64,000 nt of DNA from Mycolicibacterium sp. P9-22 (GCF_008329585.1 NZ_NPKP01000006.1:310001-374000); one strand, 5' to 3'; shown: positions 1 through 8,523, numbered from the stretch's first letter. The notes: generated by a model not told the origin, from the sequence alone. Numbers and translations: made by a program.

Positions 1-218
1 CGCTCAGCACAATGTTCGCGGACCAGATCCAGGTAGGTATCGCGGCCGCGAATCGCCATGCTCTGGGAGAAATGGTCGCCGATGTCTGGGCCGCCAACAT
101 GCTGGCACTGGTTCAGAATCGAATCTCCCTTCCGAACGCGCTGGTTAGACTTGAGATGGCGGTCGCGATCATCGAAAGACGTGGTATTGCAACGGGCCGC
201 ACCGTCGCTCCTACCTGA
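1..218 (+). CDS. possible C-terminal end of an unidentified protein, cut by the window edge
   Basis: A frame is open from the left edge to a TGA at 216-218. Its translation is rich in Ala, Leu and Val and alternates like helices (ADVWAANMLALVQNRISL). The tail vaguely resembles the last helices of TetR-type regulators. Codon-position GC is about 68/46/65 percent, compatible with coding, but the antisense frame is also open across the whole interval. That minus-strand frame has no start codon until an ATG at 57-59, which has no ribosome binding site. If the plus reading is right, the gene converges on hsaF with an 80-base gap. Family and even strand are uncertain. Confidence 0.33.
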   Translation, partial: LSTMFADQIQVGIAAANRHALGEMVADVWAANMLALVQNRISLPNALVRLEMAVAIIERRGIATGRTVAPT

Positions 219-299
219 CCGATCGCTCCGCCCGGAGGCTGAGACGCCCTGGTGCAGTAGTTTTTGCGCAATCAGGCGGACGACGTACCACGGCGACCC

Positions 300-1355
300 T
301 CAGGCCGACGCGGCTTCTTGTTCGCGTTTGATTTCCAGGGCGATGTCGATGAGTTGGTCTTCCTGGCCGCCGATGAGCTTGCGTTGCCCGGCGCGGTGCA
401 GCAGCTGATGCGCGGGCACGCCGTAGCGTTCGGACTGGCGGATGGCGTGCTTGAGGAAGCTGGAGTACACCCCGGAGTAGCCCATGATCAGCGCGTTGCG
501 GTCCAGCAGGCATTCCGCCGGCATGGCCGGGGCCACGACCTCCTCGGCGGCATCGGCGATCTCGAAGAAATCGATACCGGTCTTCACACCGATCTTGTCG
601 AACACCCCGATCATCGCCTCCACCGGCGCATTACCCGCACCGGCACCGAACCGCCGACACGAACCATCGATCTGCTTGGCACCCGCGCGCACCGCCTCGA
701 TGCTGTTGGCCACCCCCAGCCCGAGATTCTCATGCCCATGAAAACCCACCTGGGCGTCATCGCCGAGTTCGGCGACCAGCGCGCCCACCCGATCAGCCAC
801 CTGATCGAGCACCAACGCCCCCGCGGAATCCACCACGTACACGCACTGACAACCCGCATCGGCCATGATCCGGGCCTGGGCGGCCAGCTTCTCCGGAGAA
901 ATGGTGTGGCTCATCATCAAAAACCCGACGGTCTCCAACCCGAGCTCACGGGCGAGCCCGAAATGCTGGATCGACACATCGGCCTCGGTGCAGTGCGTGG
1001 CGATCCGGCAGATCTCGCCACCGTTGTTCTGCGCCTCGATGATGTCCTCCTTGGTGCCCACTCCGGGCAGCATCAAAAAGGCGATCTTGGCGTTCTTCGC
1101 GGTCTGGGCGGCGAGCTTGATCAGCTCCTGCTCAGGAGTTTTCGAGAAACCGTAATTGAAGCTCGAACCGCCCAAACCGTCACCGTGGGTCACCTCGATC
1201 ACCGGCACCCCCGCGGTGTCCAGCGCCGCCACGATCGAGGCCACTTCGTCTTTGGTGAACTGGTGACGCTTGTGATGGGACCCGTCGCGCAGCGACGTAT
1301 CGGTCATCCGGACATCCCACACCGGGTTGAAGAAGATCTCGCCTGTGCCGCTCAT
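300..1355 (-). CDS. hsaF: 4-hydroxy-2-oxovalerate (4-hydroxy-2-oxohexanoate) aldolase
   Basis: This class II pyruvate aldolase splits 4-hydroxy-2-oxoacids to pyruvate and an aldehyde, which is channelled to the partner dehydrogenase. The 351 residues match the DmpG/BphI/HsaF family. The HMGL-like TIM barrel shows the N-terminal TSLRDGSHH motif (Arg23, Asp24) and the metal-binding FHGHENLG (His206, His208). The long C-terminal communication domain of this family follows, with Cys and Tyr rich helices near 280-330. Its start overlaps the end of the dehydrogenase gene by four bases (ATGA), so translation is coupled and the two proteins probably form the usual complex. It is the last gene of the operon read leftward from 3955. 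In a steroid setting the substrate would be 4-hydroxy-2-oxohexanoate. Confidence 0.95.
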   Translation of the reverse strand: MSGTGEIFFNPVWDVRMTDTSLRDGSHHKRHQFTKDEVASIVAALDTAGVPVIEVTHGDGLGGSSFNYGFSKTPEQELIKLAAQTAKNAKIAFLMLPGVGTKEDIIEAQNNGGEICRIATHCTEADVSIQHFGLARELGLETVGFLMMSHTISPEKLAAQARIMADAGCQCVYVVDSAGALVLDQVADRVGALVAELGDDAQVGFHGHENLGLGVANSIEAVRAGAKQIDGSCRRFGAGAGNAPVEAMIGVFDKIGVKTGIDFFEIADAAEEVVAPAMPAECLLDRNALIMGYSGVYSSFLKHAIRQSERYGVPAHQLLHRAGQRKLIGGQEDQLIDIALEIKREQEAASA

Positions 1356-2278
1356 GCCTGTGCTCCTGCGCTCGTCGCTGACACACGTTCGCGGGCGATC
1401 TCCTCGCCCACCTTGGTCGCCGCCGCGGTCATGATGTCCAGATTCCCGGCATAGGGCGGCAGGTAATCGCCGGCACCCTCGACCTCGACGAACGTGGTGA
1501 CCAGGTGGTTACCGCCGTTGAACACCGTCGGCTCGTCGAACTGCGGCTCATTGAGCAGCCGATACCCGGGCACATAGCTCTGCACCTGGGCCACCACCTC
1601 CTTGATCGAGGCGGTGATCGCGCCGTGATCGGCATCCTCGGGGATCGCGCAGAAAATGGTGTCGCGCATGATCATCGGCGGATCCGCCGGATTCAAGATG
1701 ATGATCGCCTTGCCCTTGGCCGCCCCACCGATATCACGCACACCGGCACTCGTGGTCTTGGTGAACTCGTCGATATTGGCCCGGGTGCCCGGCCCGGCCG
1801 ACGCCGAGGACACCGACGCCACGATCTCCGCGTACGGCACATCCACCACACGCGAGACGGCATAAACCATCGGAATCGTCGCCTGCCCACCGCAGGTCAC
1901 CATGTTCACGTTCGGCGCATCCAGATGCGCACGCAGATTCGCCGGCGGAATCACCCCCGGACCCACCGCGGCCGGGGTCAGATCGATCGCGGTGATCCCC
2001 GCCTCGGCATACCGCGGCGCAGCATCACGATGCACATACGCCGAGGTGGCCTCGAACACGATATCGGGGCGCTCGGCTTGGCCCAGCAGCCAGTCCACAC
2101 CCTCATGGGAGGTCTCCAGACCGAGCTTGCGCGCCCGCGCCAAACCCTCGGACGCCGGATCGATCCCGATCATCCACCGCGGCTCCAGCCAGTCCGAACG
2201 CAACAACTTGTACAACAGGTCGGTGCTGATATTGCCCGACCCCACAATCGCGACACTCAACTTGTGGTGGTTCGACAT
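1352..2278 (-). CDS. hsaG: acylating acetaldehyde/propionaldehyde dehydrogenase
   Basis: It oxidises the aldehyde released by the adjacent aldolase to acetyl-CoA or propionyl-CoA with NAD and CoA. The 308 residues match the DmpF/BphJ/HsaG family. The Rossmann motif AIVGSGNIST lies at residues 10-19 and the catalytic cysteine in NMVTCGGQ at Cys129. The C-terminal half carries the conserved NPADPPMIMRDT segment and the ASVSSASAGPGTRANID stretch. It lies nine bases downstream of hsaE and overlaps hsaF by four, which fits an E-G-F operon. Nothing looks damaged. The assignment to the steroid branch rather than an aromatic pathway rests on the neighbours. Confidence 0.95.
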   Translation of the reverse strand: MSNHHKLSVAIVGSGNISTDLLYKLLRSDWLEPRWMIGIDPASEGLARARKLGLETSHEGVDWLLGQAERPDIVFEATSAYVHRDAAPRYAEAGITAIDLTPAAVGPGVIPPANLRAHLDAPNVNMVTCGGQATIPMVYAVSRVVDVPYAEIVASVSSASAGPGTRANIDEFTKTTSAGVRDIGGAAKGKAIIILNPADPPMIMRDTIFCAIPEDADHGAITASIKEVVAQVQSYVPGYRLLNEPQFDEPTVFNGGNHLVTTFVEVEGAGDYLPPYAGNLDIMTAAATKVGEEIARERVSATSAGAQA

Positions 2279-2286
2279 ACGTCCCT

Positions 2287-3117
2287 CTATCCAAAACTCA
2301 TGGTTACTGAGCCCAACTCGGAGAATTCAGCGACGAAGTGGTCACCGGAATGTGCGTCTATCGCACGCATGCAGGCACCGGGCAACACGATGTCCCCCGC
2401 CCGCAACCGCACCCCGAACTGATCGACCTTGCGCGCCAACCACGCCACCGAAGTCACCGGATTACCCAGCACCGCATCACTGCGGCCCTCGGCGACCACC
2501 TCACCATTGCAACGCAGCATTGCATCGATATTGGTGATGTCGATGTCAGCCGGCGACACACGCCCCTCGCCGAGCAACCAACCTGCCGACGACGCGTTAT
2601 CAGCAATCGTGTCGCACAACTTGATCTTCCAGTCCGTGATCCGGGTATCGATCAACTCGATCGACGGCGCGAACGCCGCCGTCGCGGCCAGCACATCATC
2701 CTCGGTACACCCCGCCCCGGGCAGATCATCGGCCAGGATGAAAGCCACCTCGACCTCCACGCGGGGACTCAAATAGTCGCTGGTGGGCACCGGAACGTCC
2801 TGGAAAACCTCCATATCGGCCAGCAGATGACCGTAATCGGGCTCATCCACCCCCATCATCTTCTGCATCGCCTCAGACGAAAGCCCCACCTTATGCCCGA
2901 TCACCCGCGCACCCTCGGCCACCCGCTGCCGAATATTGATCAACTGGATCTCATAGGCATCCACCACATCGATACCCGGATACCGATGCGTCAACGGGGT
3001 AATCGGCACCCGACTGCGCTCCGCGTGAAGGAGCTCGGCGGCAAGCTGTCTCCGCAGTCGTTGGCGGGTGGACCGCACACTCCCGCCCACGGTGGTCTCG
3101 TCGTCACGAAGGGTCAT
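2287..3117 (-). CDS. hsaE: 2-keto-4-pentenoate (2-hydroxyhexa-2,4-dienoate) hydratase
   Basis: This hydratase of the fumarylacetoacetate hydrolase-like fold adds water to the 2-hydroxydienoate produced by the HsaD-type hydrolase, giving the aldolase substrate. Family marks include GHKVGLSSEAMQKMMGVDEPDYG, SPRVEVEVAFILADDLPG (metal-binding acids) and the C-terminal GDIVLPGACMRAI. The 276 residues are about fifteen longer than MhpD/DmpE relatives, because the N-terminus has an extra Arg-rich stretch. A start slightly downstream of 3117 is therefore possible. The annotated start overlaps the crotonase gene by 14 bases. It is the second gene of a four-gene minus-strand operon. Confidence 0.92.
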   Translation of the reverse strand: MTLRDDETTVGGSVRSTRQRLRRQLAAELLHAERSRVPITPLTHRYPGIDVVDAYEIQLINIRQRVAEGARVIGHKVGLSSEAMQKMMGVDEPDYGHLLADMEVFQDVPVPTSDYLSPRVEVEVAFILADDLPGAGCTEDDVLAATAAFAPSIELIDTRITDWKIKLCDTIADNASSAGWLLGEGRVSPADIDITNIDAMLRCNGEVVAEGRSDAVLGNPVTSVAWLARKVDQFGVRLRAGDIVLPGACMRAIDAHSGDHFVAEFSELGSVTMSFG

Positions 3118-3955
3118 GTTGTCCCGCCATCGCCGCGATGCTCATACCGCCCAACGAATCGTGGCCGACTTCGGCGTTGTGGGCATGGGCGAAATGATGC
3201 AGACCGAACACGGAGTCCATACCGTTTCGCATGCCCATCTGGTCCTCGCACTGGTTGACAGCCTTCTTTGCCAAAGCCAGCCCCAGCGAGGGCATTGTGG
3301 TCATCCGAGCTGCCAATTCCATTGTTTGGGTGGATAGTTCGGCGCGTGGGACGACGCGGTTCACCATTCCGGCTTCGTAAGCGCGCTGCGCGCTGAAGCG
3401 GTCGGCGGTGAAGAGGATCTCCTTCGCCAAACGGGGGCCGAGTACCCACGGATGGGCAAAGTACTCCACGCCCGGAATGCCCATGCGCACTACCGGGTCT
3501 GAAAAAAAGGCATCCTCGGAGGCCACGATCAGATCGCACACCCAGGTCAGCATCAGACCACCCGCGATACAGGCGCCCTGCACCATCGCGATGACCGGCT
3601 TAGGGATCTCCCTCCAACGGCGACACATGCCCAGGTAGACCTCTGATTCGCGGGCGTAGCGTCGATCGCCACCACGCTTACCGACGTGGTCCCACCACAG
3701 GACCGCCCGATTCTCGAAGTGGACGTGATGGTCTCGATCGGGTGTGCCGATGTCATGACCAGCACTGAAGTGTTCACCGTTACCTGCCAGCACGATCACC
3801 CTGACCTCGTCGTCGTCGACGGCACGGGCGAAGGCCGAGTCCAGTGCGTAAGTCATCGCGGAGTTCTGGGCGTTGCGGTATTTTGGCCGGTTCATCGTGA
3901 CGACAGCGATCCCGTCGTCGACCCGGTATGTCACCACTTCCGTGTCGTCATGCAC
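3104..3955 (-). CDS. enoyl-CoA hydratase/isomerase (crotonase) family protein
   Basis: It is the first gene of the minus-strand operon that continues into hsaE, hsaG and hsaF. The start is a GTG at 3955, with AGGAGG seven bases upstream. The 283 residues have the crotonase fold, with the first oxyanion-hole segment HFSAGHDIG near residues 62-70 and the second around GACIAGGLMLTWVCD near 127-141. The two glutamates used by ordinary enoyl-CoA hydratases are not at their normal places: GGLML stands where GGCEL is usual and DPVVRMGIPG where PEILLG is usual. The reaction may therefore be isomerisation, C-C hydrolysis or another crotonase chemistry. Its position suggests a ring-degradation step, but the substrate is unknown. 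Confidence 0.85.
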   Translation of the reverse strand: MHDDTEVVTYRVDDGIAVVTMNRPKYRNAQNSAMTYALDSAFARAVDDDEVRVIVLAGNGEHFSAGHDIGTPDRDHHVHFENRAVLWWDHVGKRGGDRRYARESEVYLGMCRRWREIPKPVIAMVQGACIAGGLMLTWVCDLIVASEDAFFSDPVVRMGIPGVEYFAHPWVLGPRLAKEILFTADRFSAQRAYEAGMVNRVVPRAELSTQTMELAARMTTMPSLGLALAKKAVNQCEDQMGMRNGMDSVFGLHHFAHAHNAEVGHDSLGGMSIAAMAGQHDPS

Positions 3956-4026
3956 CTCGGTACCTCCTCGATCTGAATCAGTGGTGCATATCGTGCATCC
4001 TGCTTCAGCCGGCCGCGGTCACCGAA

Positions 4027-4042
4027 GCCCACTGACTGGACG
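4027..4042. promoter_or_regulatory. copy of the cluster-wide operator-like motif, upstream of the crotonase-hsaEGF operon
   Basis: GCCCACTGACTGGACG fits the recurring pattern YCC-N-CTGACC-GGACR found in many intergenic regions of this window. It lies 72 bases upstream of the crotonase GTG at 3955, in the 112-base gap that must hold the promoter of this operon. It could be a repressor operator or an activator site. The binding protein is unknown. Confidence 0.5.
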
Positions 4043-4067
4043 TCGCCTGTCTCACATCACCGGCGAA

Positions 4068-4658
4068 TCAGACCGGGTCGAAGGACGAAATCAGCCATCG
4101 CCCAGCGACTTCGGCCATTGTGACCATGACGCTGCTGGCAGTTTGTGAGGGCTCGGGTCGCTCACGACTGGTGGTTGTCTGATTCACGAACACGAGGACT
4201 GATGCCGTCTTCGGCTGCAGGTCCGCGACGGCGGACCTCAGCACCGCCGCTGTGGTGGCGATGCCCTTCTGCTCAGCCGCCGGCGCAGCGATCTCATCGG
4301 AGAATCGGGAATAGTAAGTCAAGAACTCGCCGGTGAGATGTTCCTTCGCCGCAGCCGTATCGGCGTCGAGGCTCTCAGGCCGGTAGGACAGCAGCGCGAT
4401 GGTGGCCTCTTCCGCCGCCGCTGCCACGGACCGCCCATCTGCGAACGTGGTCTGCTCATCGGGCCGGTACTGATCGGCATACAACCATGCCGCGACACCA
4501 CCGGAAACCACCAGGAGGAGAGCGGAAGCGAGTGGCACCGCCTCTCGCCGGAGCCGATGAAGCCGGGCTTTCGGTGCTGCGGCACTGTCCGCCGCGTCGG
4601 TCTGTTTCACACCGAGGTCGGCACCGTCGGGCTCGCCTCCAGCGGGATCGGTCGTCAC
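4068..4658 (-). CDS. Mce-associated membrane protein (Mas family)
   Basis: The 196-residue protein has the Mas layout: an acidic, disordered cytoplasmic N-terminus of about 40 residues, one membrane segment (VPLASALLLVVSGGVAAWLY, about 41-60) and a small NTF2-like outer domain. That domain contains AEEATIALLSYRPESLDAD and ends in RWLISSFDPV, typical of these proteins. Mas proteins stabilise Mce transport complexes (family knowledge, as for OmamA). The start overlaps the preceding gene by four bases (ATGA), so the two are coupled. The pair follows the mce operon on the same strand after the secreted-protein genes. Confidence 0.88.
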   Translation of the reverse strand: MTTDPAGGEPDGADLGVKQTDAADSAAAPKARLHRLRREAVPLASALLLVVSGGVAAWLYADQYRPDEQTTFADGRSVAAAAEEATIALLSYRPESLDADTAAAKEHLTGEFLTYYSRFSDEIAAPAAEQKGIATTAAVLRSAVADLQPKTASVLVFVNQTTTSRERPEPSQTASSVMVTMAEVAGRWLISSFDPV

Positions 4659-5368
4659 GGCACGAACTCCAGTTTCGACATCTTGATCCGATCTCCCTCG
4701 CGGGTGAGCGACACGCTGAGACGCCAGGACCGGGGCTCCTGATCGGCACCGGCAGCATTGCTCACCGTCGACGTGGCGGTCACCAGTACCTGCGCCTGAT
4801 CTCGGCTCATCGACTCAACTGCTACCGCTTTGACCTCTGCCGTGGTGGTCACATCTGAGTCCGCCGTGATAGCGATGAAATCGTCGGCCGCACCTTCGAA
4901 TTCAGATCGGAACTGCCCGGTCGAACTGTCAATAATGGTCTTGACCGTCTCCGGCGCGGATGCTTCGTCCAGCGACATGAGCGTCACCACGATCTGCCTG
5001 GCCGCCGCTTCATATTCAGCGACCTGCTGATGCTCAGCCATCGACTGCCGGTGATGCCAGACCAAATACCCACTGAGAGTGAACATCCCGGCCGAAAGCA
5101 CGAATGCCAAGGCACTTGCCCCCACACGCCAGCTGACCCTACGTTGCCGGCTTTCGGTGGCCGTGTCGACTTCGGAAACGGGTTCGGTCGTGTCGCCGGA
5201 TTCGGGCACCGACACGGCAGCCGTTCGACGCAGTTCCTCCGCTTGGGCTCTTGCAGCATTCGCCCGAGCCTCCGCGGCGACTGCTTCAGCCTCAGCAGCT
5301 TCCACCAAGTCCATTGACCCTGGCTCAGACGACACGATTGTGGCCGATGTTCGGTGCACAGACGTCAT
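4655..5368 (-). CDS. Mce-associated membrane protein (Mas family)
   Basis: This is the second Mas-type protein, of 237 residues from the start chosen here. The ATG at 5368 has a perfect AGGAGG five bases upstream (5374-5379). A longer frame reaches 5449 but has no such site. Features in order are an Ala/Glu-rich coiled-coil-like segment (EAAEAEAVAAEARANAARAQ), one membrane span (ASALAFVLSAGMFTLSGYLV) and an outer NTF2-like domain ending in IKMSKLEFVP. It would sit in the inner membrane with the Mce/YrbE complex. It is coupled to the next Mas gene. The 125-base gap upstream (5369-5493) holds only a weak copy of the cluster motif near 5465-5482. Confidence 0.85.
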   Translation of the reverse strand: MTSVHRTSATIVSSEPGSMDLVEAAEAEAVAAEARANAARAQAEELRRTAAVSVPESGDTTEPVSEVDTATESRQRRVSWRVGASALAFVLSAGMFTLSGYLVWHHRQSMAEHQQVAEYEAAARQIVVTLMSLDEASAPETVKTIIDSSTGQFRSEFEGAADDFIAITADSDVTTTAEVKAVAVESMSRDQAQVLVTATSTVSNAAGADQEPRSWRLSVSLTREGDRIKMSKLEFVP

Positions 5369-5493
5369 GGCATCCTCCTGTCCGGCGCGGTCCCGAATGA
5401 CGTTCGTGACGGCCGATTCCTGAGCTCTGAACGCTAGCGGCGCGAACACCCTGGACGACCCCTCGTTCCCGTCCAGTGGTCAACAGCCTCAGC

Positions 5494-5907
5494 TCACCAG
5501 TTGCGCAGTGAACACAAGGCGCCTCTGGGCCCGCTCGCGGTGCCCACGACGACCCCATCGACTTCGAGGCTGCACCGGAAGTGTGGCGTCACCGCCGCGG
5601 GACCGCTCGTGACCGCAACCATGGCCCAGCGCTGCGGATCTCGAAGCATCACCTCGCGGACCCAGGGTCGGTCGGGCGCGACCTCGAACTCGCTCCGAGG
5701 ACTGAACTCGTAGGGGTTGTGGCTGTACGCCGCCCAGTCCGGCGGGTCAAACTCGCGGTAGTAGATGTCCGCTGCGAAAGGAGTCTGCGAGACGACCGTG
5801 TACACGACGCGGTGCAGGCCCGGTCCCTCGGCGTGCGCCGGCGCCGGAGTTGCCGTCGACATGACCGCCAGCACGGCCACACCGGCCAGTGATCTACATG
5901 TCGCCAC
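5494..5907 (-). CDS. small secreted protein of unknown function
   Basis: About 137 residues with a clear signal peptide (SLAGVAVLAVMSTATPAPAHA, cleavage after AHA), so it is exported. The mature part has many aromatics (YYREFDPPDWAAYSHNPYEFSP) and two cysteines, probably a disulphide (FRCSLEV and ALCSLRNW). It looks like a beta-rich domain related in feel to MmpS-type mycobacterial proteins, but I cannot name the family. The GTG at 5907 puts the signal peptide at the very N-terminus and overlaps the upstream gene by 14 bases. A GTG at 5940 is the alternative. It belongs to the set of exported proteins between mceF and the Mas genes. Confidence 0.72.
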   Translation of the reverse strand: MATCRSLAGVAVLAVMSTATPAPAHAEGPGLHRVVYTVVSQTPFAADIYYREFDPPDWAAYSHNPYEFSPRSEFEVAPDRPWVREVMLRDPQRWAMVAVTSGPAAVTPHFRCSLEVDGVVVGTASGPRGALCSLRNW

Positions 5908-6289
5908 GTACCCACCGCCCCGATCCCCCTGCGACGACACACGACAGGAAGAGTCCGTCCGGCGCCTGCGCCACCTGATTCAAGAAGCCCGCACAGTCGG
6001 AGTCCAGCTTTCTGATGCCCGCCATCGACGGAGATCTGAAATACCGGGGCTCGTAGCGGCGCGGTGATCCGCAGAAGACCAGGCGCCCCCACGATGTGGT
6101 CCCGAAGACAAAGTACGCGGTGTCGCCGCACGTGGCCCCCAGAACGACGCCAGGTCTGATCCCCGGCACGCAATCCGGATTGTCGCAATACGCGGGATCA
6201 GCCCGCGCGGGAACAGGTGGGACGGTGCCGATGGCGAGCGCGGCGGTCGCGGTAATCACCACCGCGGCAACAGCCGTCGTCAATCGCAT
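5894..6289 (-). CDS. small secreted cysteine-containing protein of unknown function
   Basis: 131 residues starting MRLTTAVAAVVITATAALAIG, a signal peptide with probable cleavage after PARA. The mature protein has six cysteines (YCDNPDC, GATCGD, VFCGSP, SDCAGF, LSCVVAG), suggesting three disulphides in the cell envelope. I do not recognise a named family. It overlaps the next exported-protein gene and faces the plus-strand gene at 6436 across a 146-base gap that contains a copy of the cluster-wide motif. Co-location with the mce operon suggests an accessory role in envelope transport. That is inference. Confidence 0.72.
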   Translation of the reverse strand: MRLTTAVAAVVITATAALAIGTVPPVPARADPAYCDNPDCVPGIRPGVVLGATCGDTAYFVFGTTSWGRLVFCGSPRRYEPRYFRSPSMAGIRKLDSDCAGFLNQVAQAPDGLFLSCVVAGGSGRWVRGDM

Positions 6290-6330
6290 GGCGGCACTGT
6301 GTCATGCGAACCACACTGCATCCGGCGGAA

Positions 6331-6347
6331 GTCCCGCTGAGCGGACG
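6331..6347. promoter_or_regulatory. copy of the cluster-wide operator-like motif in a divergent promoter region
   Basis: GTCCCGCTGAGCGGACG is a clear copy of the repeated motif and itself nearly palindromic (GTCC-CGCTGAGCG-GAC). It sits between the minus-strand secreted gene starting at 6289 and the plus-strand secreted gene starting at 6436, so it could control both. Confidence 0.55.
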
Positions 6348-6435
6348 ATTCGACGAATCCGCCCAGCCTGCTGATGTTACCGTCCGACGGCCCATTCGGC
6401 GCCGTCCGCGCCGAGGCACGCAGAGGAGCAAGACC

Positions 6436-6960
6436 ATGCAGATGACGGCCCTGATCGCCGGCGGTGCCACGGTAGCGGCCACCCTGGCCGCCGCAATCAC
6501 CGGACTGCAACCGGCGACGGCGTCGGCCAACGGCAATGACTGGGGCCTCAATGGCACCTACATCGCTACGTCGAACGGTGAGTGGTCGAAGACGAACGCC
6601 GTGTTCGAAGACCGGCCGAGCCTCCGAAGTACGTGGACGATCAGCACGCAGTGCAGCTATCCCGGCGAGTGCACCGGCACAGTCGACAGCGATTTCGGTT
6701 GGTCTGCTCCCATATATCAGAAGAGCGGAGTCTGGTACGTGAAACACCAGATCGACAACTGGGTTCCGTGCGTTGACGGCACTTCCGCTCCGGGCCTGCA
6801 GGAATTCCGGTTCGCACCGACGACACCGAGCGGTGACCGGGTCGATCCGGACTCGAAGACTCTCGTCGGCGAGGACCGGACCACCGGCCAGAGTGGGGCG
6901 TGTGGGATCAACCTTCCGGTGTTCATCAACATGCCGTTCAAGCTCACCAAGACCGACTGA
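6436..6960 (+). CDS. secreted protein of unknown function
   Basis: 174 residues from an ATG with AGAGGAG nearby upstream. A longer open frame from 6304 would bury the signal peptide, so the downstream ATG is preferred. The signal peptide (ALIAGGATVAATLAAAITG) probably cleaves after TASA. The mature part has four cysteines (STQCSYPGECTG, WVPCVDG, GACGINLP), many Trp and Tyr, and the start WGLNGTYIATSNGEWSKTN, like a mycobacterial exported beta-sandwich family. Its function is not known to me. It is the only plus-strand gene inside the mce-associated block and ends 33 bases from the convergent mceF. Confidence 0.78.
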   Translation: MQMTALIAGGATVAATLAAAITGLQPATASANGNDWGLNGTYIATSNGEWSKTNAVFEDRPSLRSTWTISTQCSYPGECTGTVDSDFGWSAPIYQKSGVWYVKHQIDNWVPCVDGTSAPGLQEFRFAPTTPSGDRVDPDSKTLVGEDRTTGQSGACGINLPVFINMPFKLTKTD

Positions 6961-6993
6961 GCCGGACAGCGCGGCAGCGGCTACCGCCGACCC

Positions 6994-8523
6994 TCAGGTC
7001 GGGAACATGTCTTCCCAGGTGCGGTTCCCGCTCTGCGGCGCCAGATCCGTTTGGCGGTAGACGGTTCCGTCTGGACCCGCATACCGCCCGGTCTGCGGAT
7101 CGTAGGTCGCCAACGCCACCGACGGTCCAGCCGTTCCACCGGGCACGAATCCGCTGGGAGCTACAGTCGGCGCCACCGCCGGCGGTGGCGAGGCGGGCGG
7201 CGGTTGCGTTGCGGGCGGCGGCGCGCCCTCCACCGGTCCGAAGATCTGGTCGCTGAAGTCAACCCGGTCGTCGGGGGGGATCCCCTGAGCGATCAGGCTC
7301 GGATCGATGGGCATCGGCCCGAGAGCATGCTGGCGCATGGCCAACGGCTCATAGGGTCGATCGCTGTTACAGATCTCCACCGTCGGGGCGCGCTTGCCGG
7401 GGACACCCATGCACGGGTAGTTGCGCGCACCGCGCACACCAATCGGCGAGTCCTGAGGAAGTTTGCAGTACAACCCATCTGGCGTGTCGATATCGGAAGT
7501 GTCTGCTGGTGACCGCCATTGCGACGGCGGCAGGAAACCGACCGAGCAGGCCGGTGGATCGTTGAGCGTCAACGTGAAGTCGGCGAGAGCCTGACCCGTC
7601 GGATTGTTTCGGGCCAGCCCGTAGGCCTGCGTAACGGCCACATCCGGGGGCAGCACCACCAGGAGTTGCTCCAGTGCTGCGTTATAGGTGACGGCGACCT
7701 GTCCGACTGTGGTGAGGTTGGCCAGCAGTACCGGCAGCGTCGCCTTGGTCTGGCTCAAGAGTGCCGAAGCTTCATCCGCGGCATCCGGCCCAACGCTGAG
7801 CAAGGTGCGCACCTCCGCATCGTTGGCATCGACCTCGGCGGCGATTCCGGACATGCTTTTCGCCCACGATCGAATGGCTGCAGCGCTTTCGGCTTGTCCG
7901 TCCAGGAGCGGGCTACTGTCATCGATCAGTGCGCGCGTCTGCTCGGATACCGCGCCGACCTTACCGATCAACTCTGATGAAGAGTCGAGCAGCGAACCGA
8001 GATCGTAGCGTGCACCGTTCAAACTCCTATAGGTCTCATCGAGCAAACCCGGGATCCGATCGGTGGGCACGGAATCGAGCAGGACGCTCATCTGGTCCAG
8101 CATCGGCCCGACCGCCTGCGGTATCGACGTGCTGGCGGCCGGGATGACATCGCCGTCTCGCAGGAAGGGCCCCGAAGTGCCTGCGGGTTGCAGATCGACG
8201 TACTGCTCTCCCACCGCCGACACACTCAGGACCGCAGCGTGTAGATCCGCGGGAATCTCCGCGGCGGTCTCCAGCGACAGGGTGGCTTGCGCGCCGTCAC
8301 GAGTTGCGTGGATCTCGGTCACCTTGCCGATCTGCACCCCACGGTAGGTAACGTTCGAAAAGCGATAGAGTCCACCGGTTCCGGGCAGCTCCAACGTCAC
8401 CGACATCCGACCGATCCCGAGCAATGTCGCGGCTTGCAGGTAAACCACCACCATGATCCCCACACCGATCACCGAGGCGACCGTGAAGATGATCAGCTGC
8501 GCACGTACGAATCGGGTCAACAT
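6994..8523 (-). CDS. mceF: Mce family protein, F type
   Basis: Sixth Mce subunit (509 residues). The N-terminal membrane anchor is FTVASVIGVGIMVVVYL (about 13-29). The MlaD/MCE domain follows (ELPGTGGLYRFSNVTYRGVQIGKV), then a long helical region with regular hydrophobic spacing. The C-terminal tail is rich in Pro and Ala, with PPPATQPPPASPPPA near 430-445. Mce subunits are thought to form a hexameric tube carrying lipids across the periplasm. Its ATG shares two bases with the mceE stop (TGATG), so translation is coupled. It is the last subunit of the operon. Confidence 0.95.
   Translation of the reverse strand: MLTRFVRAQLIIFTVASVIGVGIMVVVYLQAATLLGIGRMSVTLELPGTGGLYRFSNVTYRGVQIGKVTEIHATRDGAQATLSLETAAEIPADLHAAVLSVSAVGEQYVDLQPAGTSGPFLRDGDVIPAASTSIPQAVGPMLDQMSVLLDSVPTDRIPGLLDETYRSLNGARYDLGSLLDSSSELIGKVGAVSEQTRALIDDSSPLLDGQAESAAAIRSWAKSMSGIAAEVDANDAEVRTLLSVGPDAADEASALLSQTKATLPVLLANLTTVGQVAVTYNAALEQLLVVLPPDVAVTQAYGLARNNPTGQALADFTLTLNDPPACSVGFLPPSQWRSPADTSDIDTPDGLYCKLPQDSPIGVRGARNYPCMGVPGKRAPTVEICNSDRPYEPLAMRQHALGPMPIDPSLIAQGIPPDDRVDFSDQIFGPVEGAPPPATQPPPASPPPAVAPTVAPSGFVPGGTAGPSVALATYDPQTGRYAGPDGTVYRQTDLAPQSGNRTWEDMFPT

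Noticed and set aside
264..1454. Long plus-strand open frame of about 396 codons across hsaF
   Set aside because: It is the antisense shadow of hsaF. The minus-strand protein has all aldolase motifs, and the plus translation is His/Arg-rich without a family.
3985..3997. TGCATATCGTGCA as an operator of the hsaEGF operon
   Set aside because: The arms are only four bases and self-complementary. The nearby cluster-motif copy at 4027 is better supported.
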